The notes beneath the pieces are model-generated. The model saw only the letters and a list, made by a program, of their open reading frames with translations, made no database searches and had not been told where the DNA came from. Shown piece after piece: positions 58,752-64,000 of a DNA stretch of 64,000 nucleotides; the stretch's first letter is position 1, and every line of letters starts with the position of its first letter. The stretch spans positions 434,001 to 498,000 of the forward strand of contig NZ_JAQSIO010000003.1 of assembly GCF_028649455.1 (NCBI RefSeq), written 5' to 3'. The stretch is from Curvibacter microcysteis (lineage in GTDB: Bacteria; Pseudomonadota; Gammaproteobacteria; Burkholderiales; Burkholderiaceae_C). The position numbers and the translations under genes were made by a program.

Positions 58752-60371
58752 ATGCAACACCAAAAAATTCTCATCCTCGATTTCGGCTCTCAGGTCACCC
58801 AGCTCATCGCACGCCGTGTGCGTGAGGCGCATGTGTTCTGCGAGGTTCATCCCTGCGACGTGACCGATGAATGGGTCCGCGAGTACGCCGCTGACGGCCA
58901 ACTCAAGGGCATCATCCTGTCGGGCAGCCATGCCAGCGTCTACGAAGAGACCACTGACAAGGCGCCGCAGGCTGTTTTCGATCTGGGGATTCCGGTGTTG
59001 GGCATCTGCTACGGCATGCAGGCCATGGCACACCAGCTGGGTGGCAAGGTCGAAGGTGGCCACAAGCGCGAATTCGGCTTTGCCGCCGTGCGTGCGCGGG
59101 GTCACACCAAGCTGCTCGAAGGCATCCAGGACTTCGCCACGCCCGAAGGGCATGGCATGTTGGACGTGTGGATGAGCCACGGTGACAAGGTCACCGAGCT
59201 GCCCCCGGGCTTCAAGCTCATGGCCAGCACCGAGAGCTGCCCCATCGCTGGCATGGCCGACGAATCGCGCGGTTTCTACGCGGTGCAGTTCCACCCGGAA
59301 GTGACCCACACCAAGCAAGGCGCGGCCTTGTTGGAGCGCTTTGTGCTGGGCATCTGCGAAACCCGCCCTGACTGGATCATGGGCGACTACATCAGTGAAG
59401 CGGTGGCCAAGATCCGTGAGCAGGTGGGTGACGAAGAAGTCATCCTGGGCCTGTCGGGCGGCGTGGACTCCAGCGTCGCGGCGGCCCTGATCCACCGCGC
59501 CATCGGCGACCAACTGACCTGCGTGTTCGTTGACCACGGCTTGTTGCGCCTCAATGAGGGCGACATGGTGATGGACATGTTCGAAGGCAAGCTGCACGCG
59601 AAGGTGATTCGTGTGGACGCCAGCGAGCTGTTCCTTAGCAAACTGGCGGGTGTCAGCGAGCCCGAAGCCAAGCGCAAGATCATTGGCGGCCTGTTTGTCG
59701 ACGTCTTCAAGGCGGAGGCGGCCAAGCTCAAGGCGGGCAATGCCTCCAGCAAGGGCGCGACCTTCCTGGCCCAGGGCACGATTTACCCTGATGTGATCGA
59801 ATCGGGCGGCGCCAAGAGCAAGAAGGCCGTCACCATCAAGAGCCACCACAACGTGGGCGGCCTGCCTGAGCAATTGGGCCTCAAGCTGCTGGAGCCGCTG
59901 CGCGAATTGTTCAAGGACGAAGTGCGCGAATTGGGCGTGGCCTTGGGCCTGCCGCCCGAAATGGTTTACCGCCATCCCTTCCCGGGCCCGGGTTTGGGCG
60001 TGCGCATCTTGGGTGAAGTCAAGAAGGAATACGCCGACTTGCTGCGCCGCGCCGATGCGATCTTCATCGAAGAGCTGCGCAACTTCCGCGATGACGCCAC
60101 GGGCAAGACCTGGTACGACCTGACCAGCCAAGCCTTCACCGTCTTCCTGCCGGTGAAGAGCGTGGGCGTGATGGGCGACGGCCGCACCTACGACTACGTG
60201 GTGGCCCTGCGTGCCGTGCAAACGAGTGACTTCATGACCGCCGACTGGGCCGAGCTGCCTTATGCGCTGCTGAAAAAGGTGTCTGGCCGCATCATCAACG
60301 AAGTGCGCGGCATCAACCGCGTGACGTATGACGTGAGCTCCAAGCCACCGGCGACGATTGAGTGGGAGTGA
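58752..60371 (+). CDS. guaA: GMP synthase (glutamine-hydrolysing)
   Basis: A 539-residue enzyme that aminates XMP to GMP. The glutamine amidotransferase half has the catalytic Cys in [12 protein letters not shown] and the His-Glu of [11 protein letters not shown]; the ATP pyrophosphatase half has the P-loop [13 protein letters not shown], and the C-terminal dimerisation domain ends [13 protein letters not shown]. The length and motifs are complete. The ATG at 58752 follows guaB by 15 bp. No strong terminator is visible in the following 111-bp gap. Confidence 0.98.
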   Translation: MQHQKILILDFGSQVTQLIARRVREAHVFCEVHPCDVTDEWVREYAADGQLKGIILSGSHASVYEETTDKAPQAVFDLGIPVLGICYGMQAMAHQLGGKVEGGHKREFGFAAVRARGHTKLLEGIQDFATPEGHGMLDVWMSHGDKVTELPPGFKLMASTESCPIAGMADESRGFYAVQFHPEVTHTKQGAALLERFVLGICETRPDWIMGDYISEAVAKIREQVGDEEVILGLSGGVDSSVAAALIHRAIGDQLTCVFVDHGLLRLNEGDMVMDMFEGKLHAKVIRVDASELFLSKLAGVSEPEAKRKIIGGLFVDVFKAEAAKLKAGNASSKGATFLAQGTIYPDVIESGGAKSKKAVTIKSHHNVGGLPEQLGLKLLEPLRELFKDEVRELGVALGLPPEMVYRHPFPGPGLGVRILGEVKKEYADLLRRADAIFIEELRNFRDDATGKTWYDLTSQAFTVFLPVKSVGVMGDGRTYDYVVALRAVQTSDFMTADWAELPYALLKKVSGRIINEVRGINRVTYDVSSKPPATIEWE

Positions 60372-60482
60372 GTGCAGCGCAAAGGGGCGGGCAGGTGCCG
60401 ATGTCGCATCGTCGCCCGCAGGGCCTCACGCCCAAGATTGGCGTGACGAGGCAGGGCCAACGCCTGTCAGATGTGGCTTTGA

Positions 60483-61370
60483 ATGAGTAAAGACCAGGGG
60501 TGGCAGGGCATGTCGGGATTTTTGAGAACCATCAAACCATTGATCGAGAAATCGCCCTTTCTCGCCAGTCTCTACCGCCATTGGCGTGACGAACGTGAGC
60601 TGCACCGTCAACCCAGCAGTCATCAACTGGGTTTTCAGTTTGTGGGCAACCCATTGATGGAGAGTGGTCAATTTGAGCCGGTGGAAACAGCCCTGATCGG
60701 ACGTTTGATGGCGCATGTGCCCGCTGTCATCAACATTGGTGCGAACATCGGTTACTACTGCTGCTTGGCCTTGCAGCAAGGCAAGCCAGTTGTGGCCTTC
60801 GAGCCGATGCCGACGAACCAACGCTACTTGCTGCGCAACGTGGTTTCCAACGGCTGGGGTGACCAGTTCGAGTGCTTTCCCATGGCGCTGTCCTCAAGCA
60901 AAGGCGTCATTGAGATCTTTGGAGGGGGCACGGGTGCCTCTTTGGTCAAGGGCTGGGCGGGACAACATTTTTCTACCCTGGTCCCCATGTCCACGCTGGA
61001 TTCCGTGCTGGGTGCGCGCTTTGAAAACGAGGGCCCCCTGGTCATCGTCGACATCGAAGGCGCAGAGTTCGGCATGCTGCAAGGCGCCAGTCTGCTTCTC
61101 AAGGCCCAGGTCAAACCAATTTGGTTCGTTGAAATTTCGGTGGCTGAGCACCAGCCAGAGGGTGTCGACGTCAATCCCCATCTGCTGGCAACCTTCGAGC
61201 AGTTTTGGCAGTGTGGCTATGAAGCCCTGACCGCAGAGCCTCAGTCCCGCCGGGTTTCGCGTGAAGAGGTCACCAGGATTGAGGCCACAGGTGTGGACAC
61301 CCTGGGGGTGCACAATTTCGTCTTTGTGGACCCTGCTCGCAGCACGGTGTTGTTTCCTTCCCTGGCTTAA
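60483..61370 (+). CDS. FkbM-family methyltransferase
   Basis: A 295-residue SAM-dependent methyltransferase. The SAM-binding motif is VINIGANIGYYCCLAL, followed by VVAFEPMPTNQRYLLRNV and the catalytic-region stretch VIVDIEGAEFGMLQGA typical of FkbM domains. Such enzymes methylate hydroxyls of sugars or secondary metabolites; the substrate here is unknown because no glycan or metabolite cluster is adjacent. Its GC content looks somewhat lower than that of guaA, so recent transfer is possible. The ATG at 60483 is clear. Confidence 0.87.
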   Translation: MSKDQGWQGMSGFLRTIKPLIEKSPFLASLYRHWRDERELHRQPSSHQLGFQFVGNPLMESGQFEPVETALIGRLMAHVPAVINIGANIGYYCCLALQQGKPVVAFEPMPTNQRYLLRNVVSNGWGDQFECFPMALSSSKGVIEIFGGGTGASLVKGWAGQHFSTLVPMSTLDSVLGARFENEGPLVIVDIEGAEFGMLQGASLLLKAQVKPIWFVEISVAEHQPEGVDVNPHLLATFEQFWQCGYEALTAEPQSRRVSREEVTRIEATGVDTLGVHNFVFVDPARSTVLFPSLA

Positions 61371-61437
61371 CGGCATAGGTGTCACGCCGGCTTGGGCCTC
61401 AAGTGCTCGCCCTTTGGGCTCTGGCACCACTTAAACC

Positions 61438-61771
61438 ATGAAGCTCGGCTAACTCTATTTGGGGATTGTCATGGTGGCTGAAACCTTGGCCACTACCGCC
61501 CTGAAAAGTTCACAGTCCTTCACTCGCGTGGCGCCCAGCCTGCTCACAGTGCTGGGCTATGGCTGCGCGTTCTATTTTTTCATGCGCACTGCAAACCACG
61601 CCTGTTGGCGTGGCCTATGCGCTCTGGTCCGGGTTGGGTTGAGTTCTTGTTTCTTGGCTTGCTTGTTGGATGGACGGCCAAGTGCTGGCTGGGCCAGCCT
61701 TGATCGGCATGGCGCTGATCCTGCTGGGGGTGGTCATCTTGGTGAGGTGTTCCAAGTTGATCATTTCCTGA
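61438..61771 (+). pseudogene. Decayed small multidrug resistance (EmrE/SMR) efflux gene
   Basis: Reading from the ATG at 61438 gives an SMR-like protein only if lesions are repaired: MKLG, stop TAA (61450-61452), then LYLGIVMVAETLATTALKSS, TRVAPSLLTVLGYGCAFYF, a 1-base loss near 61588, LQTTPVGVAYALWSGLG, stop TGA (61640-61642), then DGQVLAGPALIGMALILLGV to a final stop at 61769-61771. The order of segments, the conserved Glu in VAET and the GVAYALWSGLG loop match EmrE-type transporters of about 110 residues. Three independent lesions show it is inactive. It lies alone between the FkbM and DUF3455 genes. Confidence 0.85.
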
Positions 61772-61841
61772 ATCAAGGGCAGCGCAGTTTCTATGCGTCG
61801 TTCTCCCCGTGCGCCACTAGTGTCTTTTTTTCGGTCGCGCT

Positions 61842-61871
61842 GCATCCAAATCGATGGCTGCCGGGTAGTAC
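61842..61871 (+). promoter_or_regulatory. Possible ECF-type promoter before the DUF3455 gene
   Basis: GCATCC (61842-61847) and TAGTAC (61866-61871) are 18 bp apart, which resembles the TGATCC-N18-TA layout known for some ECF sigma factors. It lies about 70 bp before the DUF3455 start. The match is weak. Confidence 0.25.
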
Positions 61872-61939
61872 TTCATGTCAGGGGCTTTGGCCGCTGAATG
61901 ACAACCCCCTCAACCTTCTGATGGATTGCGAGAACCGAC

Positions 61940-62491
61940 ATGACGACCCACTTCCGCTTTGCTTTCAAGCACCTCTGCGCCGCTGTCGCCACAGGCCTGG
62001 TGCTTTCTCCCCTGACTGCCTCTGCTTTTGATCAGGCCAGCCTGCCTGAATCCGTTAAGGTGCCCACGGGCCACAAGGTCGTGCTGGAGACTGTGGGCAA
62101 GGGCGAGATCACCTACGAATGCCGTGCCAAGAAGGACATGGCCGATCAGTTCGAATGGGTCTTTGTGGGCCCGGACGCCAAACTGATGACCCGCCAGGGT
62201 CAGCCAATTGGCAAGTACTACGGCCCGCCGGCCACTTGGGAGGCCATGGATGGCTCCAAGGTCACGGCGACCCAACTGGCGGTGGCGCATGGTGGTGCTG
62301 GCAACCTGCCGCTGCAACTGGTCAAGGCCAACCCGGCCATGGGCATGGGCGCCATGCAGGGCGTGGCCTACATCCAACGGGTGGCCACCCAAGGTGGCGT
62401 TGCACCGACGGCGCCTTGCACGCAGGCGCAAGCCAGCCAGAAACAAATCGTGGGCTACCAAGCCGACTACATCTTTTGGCAAGTGCAATGA
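61940..62491 (+). CDS. DUF3455 domain-containing exported protein
   Basis: A 183-residue exported protein. A signal peptide ends at ASA (about residue 29). The mature part matches DUF3455, with LPESVKVPTGHKV, ITYECRAKKDMADQFEWVFVGPDA and YYGPPATWEAMDGSKVTA; two Cys (YEC and APCTQ) could form a disulfide. The function is unknown. It precedes an ECF sigma/anti-sigma pair by 50 bp, so it is probably in the same operon or regulon. The ATG at 61940 is the clear start. Confidence 0.87.
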   Translation: MTTHFRFAFKHLCAAVATGLVLSPLTASAFDQASLPESVKVPTGHKVVLETVGKGEITYECRAKKDMADQFEWVFVGPDAKLMTRQGQPIGKYYGPPATWEAMDGSKVTATQLAVAHGGAGNLPLQLVKANPAMGMGAMQGVAYIQRVATQGGVAPTAPCTQAQASQKQIVGYQADYIFWQVQ

Positions 62492-62541
62492 ACTTGAAGC
62501 CGGCCACGCCGTGATCCGGCTTCATGCGCTAACCTGAACGC

Positions 62542-63105
62542 ATGCCACCCGAAGAAGCATTTGACTACGAAGCCACCCTGGCGGCCTGTGCACGCGGCCA
62601 GGGAGCGGCTCTGCAACGTTTGTACACCCAGGAGAGCCCGCGCTTGCTGGGCGTGGTGCAGCGCATCGTGCGCAATCTCCCTCAGGCGGAAGACATCGTG
62701 CACGACGCCTTCGTCAATATTTGGAACCGGGCCGGCAGTTACCAGCCGGGCAAGGGCAGCGCCCGTGGGTGGATTTACACCGTGGCGCGCAACCTGGCCT
62801 TGAACGCCGTGCGTGATGGGGCGAGAGAAGTCGATGTCCCCGATGAAGCGTGGGCGGCGCTGGATGCCGAGACCTCCATGGCCGCTTGGCGCCATGTGGA
62901 GGATCAATTTGAATGGCAGGACACCGCTGGGCGCATGGGCTTGTGCCTTGAGCGCCTGGAGCCTGTGCGCCGCAACTGTGTCTTGCACGCCTACTTGGAC
63001 GGCTTGTCCCATGCCGAGATCGCCCAACGCGTCGACGCCCCGCTGGGCACTGTGAAAGCTTGGATCAAACGCAGCCTCACGGCTTTGAAGGAGTGCTTGC
63101 AGTGA
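62542..63105 (+). CDS. ECF-type RNA polymerase sigma factor (SigK-like)
   Basis: A 187-residue sigma factor. Region 2 contains RLLGVVQRIVRNLPQAEDIV and HDAFVNIWNRAG, and region 4 contains LEPVRRNCVLHAYLDGLSH and VDAPLGTVKAWIKRSL. The region between lacks sigma domain 3. The type resembles SigK partners of RskA-like anti-sigma factors. The ATG at 62542 is clear. Its stop overlaps the anti-sigma start (GTGA). Confidence 0.92.
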   Translation: MPPEEAFDYEATLAACARGQGAALQRLYTQESPRLLGVVQRIVRNLPQAEDIVHDAFVNIWNRAGSYQPGKGSARGWIYTVARNLALNAVRDGAREVDVPDEAWAALDAETSMAAWRHVEDQFEWQDTAGRMGLCLERLEPVRRNCVLHAYLDGLSHAEIAQRVDAPLGTVKAWIKRSLTALKECLQ

Positions 63106-63809
63106 CGACCGAAGTGCCTGAAAGCGAGCCCAGCCGCGACGTGTTGGCCGGTGAATATGTGTTGGGGACGCTGTCAGCCGCCCAGCGCGATCAGCTGACG
63201 CGGCAGCGGCAGTCCGACCCGTTGCTGGATGCGGCCGTGACCGAGTGGGAAGAGGCCTTATTGCCTCTGACCGACCTGGTTGAGCCCTTGGCACCAGCCC
63301 CTCGTTTGTGGGTGCGCATCGAGCGCAGTTTGAATTTGGTCCAAGCCCAATTGCCCTGGTGGTTACGCCTGTGGGGCAATGTGGCTTGGTGGCGCGGGCT
63401 GTCGCTCGCCGCGGTGACGGCGACAGTGGCGATGGCCGTGGTGTTGATCACCCAAAGTCCCGCGCCAGAAGCTCGGTTCATGGTGGTTTTGGTGGCGCCG
63501 CAGGACAAGGCGCCGGGATGGGTGGTCCAAGTCAGTGACGACCGCCGCGTCAATTTGATCCCCTTGGGCAGTTTTGAGGTGCCACCCGACAAGGCCTTGC
63601 AGTTCTGGACCAAGGCAGACGGCTGGCAAGGGCCTGTGTCGCTGGGCTTGATCCAGCCTGGCAAAAAGACCCAAATTGATCTCAACCGTTTGCCGCAGTT
63701 GCAAAGCAATCAGCTGTTTGAGTTGACCTTGGAGCCCGCGACGGGTTCACCTACCAACAAGCCGACCGGGCCCATTCAGTTCATTGGGCGCGCGGTGCCC
63801 GTGATTTGA
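63102..63809 (+). CDS. RskA-like anti-sigma factor
   Basis: A 235-residue membrane anti-sigma factor. The cytoplasmic part (1-90) has DVLAGEYVLGTLSAAQRDQL, the standard anti-sigma-K start; a single helix (about 100-125) follows, then a periplasmic RskA domain with APGWVVQVSDDRRVNLIPLG and LQFWTKADGWQGPVSLG. It should hold the adjacent sigma factor inactive and release it on a periplasmic signal. There is no zinc motif. The start is GTG at 63102, which overlaps the sigma stop, so the two are coupled. Confidence 0.9.
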   Translation: MTTEVPESEPSRDVLAGEYVLGTLSAAQRDQLTRQRQSDPLLDAAVTEWEEALLPLTDLVEPLAPAPRLWVRIERSLNLVQAQLPWWLRLWGNVAWWRGLSLAAVTATVAMAVVLITQSPAPEARFMVVLVAPQDKAPGWVVQVSDDRRVNLIPLGSFEVPPDKALQFWTKADGWQGPVSLGLIQPGKKTQIDLNRLPQLQSNQLFELTLEPATGSPTNKPTGPIQFIGRAVPVI

Positions 63810-63955
63810 GGTGGCCCTGGCGGCGTGTTCTAGAAGGTCATACCCGCCTGAGACAGAAGAATGGCTTAGGTGCTTATATGATTTTTTGTGGTTTGTTAGT
63901 CTAAAAATGTTGTTTTTAGTCAACCACGCTGGGATTGGTATGACAAATTTTTCTC

Positions 63956-63973
63956 ACGAAAGTACTATTTCGT
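63956..63973. promoter_or_regulatory. Inverted repeat ACGAAA-N6-TTTCGT near the right edge
   Basis: A perfect 6-bp inverted repeat in an AT-rich stretch, 10 bp before an FNR-like box. It may be an operator of the gene lying beyond the window. The whole 63810-64000 region has no supported gene, only a 15-codon open frame from 63940. Confidence 0.3.
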
Positions 63974-63983
63974 ACAAAGTAGC

Positions 63984-63997
63984 TTGAGGGACATCAA
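63984..63997 (+). promoter_or_regulatory. FNR/ANR-type binding site
   Basis: TTGAG-GGAC-ATCAA matches the FNR consensus TTGAT-N4-ATCAA at 9 of 10 positions, and the palindrome extends by one base pair on each side to GCTTGA-N6-TCAAGC. It lies in an AT-rich promoter-like region. The regulated gene, presumably downstream on the plus strand, is outside the window. Confidence 0.55.
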
Positions 63998-64000
63998 GCA

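Noticed and set aside
61459-62031. 190-codon frame covering the SMR remnant and the start of the DUF3455 gene
   Set aside because: Only its first third resembles SMR proteins; the rest is out of frame with both the SMR remnant and DUF3455, so it is a chance fusion created by the frameshift.
63940-63987. 15-codon open frame before the FNR-like box
   Set aside because: It is too short, lacks a ribosome-binding site and overlaps the regulatory-looking repeats.

Overview
The window is high-GC bacterial chromosome with dense, mostly co-oriented genes. It most resembles a betaproteobacterium of the order Burkholderiales, probably close to Comamonadaceae. I base this on the rimP-nusA-infB-rbfA-truB-typA order, a bo3 quinol oxidase operon beside SURF1 and a RegB/RegA pair, the DUF4124 and DUF3455 proteins, TACAAT/TATAAT -10 boxes, and the protein sequences themselves. 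The assignment comes from recognition, not a search. I saw no phage, insertion sequence, CRISPR array or rRNA.

Layout. 1-5711 (-): a chemosensory cluster with a membrane MCP, a CheY-like regulator, a STAS protein, a CheA kinase and a soluble MCP with tandem PAS domains that runs off the left edge. 5878-12451 (-): a six-gene nucleobase/nucleoside uptake and salvage operon (upp, BMP-type binding protein, double ATPase, two permeases, CodA-like deaminase) with a RutR-like operator upstream. 12917-15495 (-): a PLP dehydratase and a HerA/DUF853 ATPase. 15559-23334 (+): a housekeeping run, yebC-purD-hemF-nadD-rsfS-rlmH-maf-rng-mutarotase. 23356-25146 (-): MsbA-type exporter. 25390-29065 (+): tolB-pal-cpoB-tcdA and tRNA-Lys.

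29416-33211 (+): an acyltransferase, two multiheme cytochromes c and a thioredoxin. 33388-41660 (+): the rimP to typA translation operon behind a promoter-plus-terminator leader. 41835-49480 (-): a glutathione S-transferase, RegA/RegB, SURF1 and cyoDCBA. 49648-53104 (+): an MFS transporter, an EamA transporter and a HIBYL-CoA hydrolase-like enzyme. 53198-55698 (-): an ECF sigma/anti-sigma/lipoprotein cassette and smpB. 55823-60371: ratA-ratB, DUF4124, guaB-guaA. 60483-64000 (+): an FkbM methyltransferase, a decayed SMR efflux gene, DUF3455, a second ECF sigma/anti-sigma pair, and an AT-rich promoter-like end carrying an FNR-like box for a gene outside the window.

Most of the content is conserved core. 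The less ordinary items are: the pyrimidine operon with its RutR-like site and the unusual active-site residues of its deaminase; an RsfS carrying a histone-H1-like tail; the rimP leader; the redox-regulator/oxidase cluster with two adjacent inverted repeats; an ECF-type promoter in front of its own cassette; the SMR pseudogene; and the edge FNR box. I did not find a clear new defence or mobile system.
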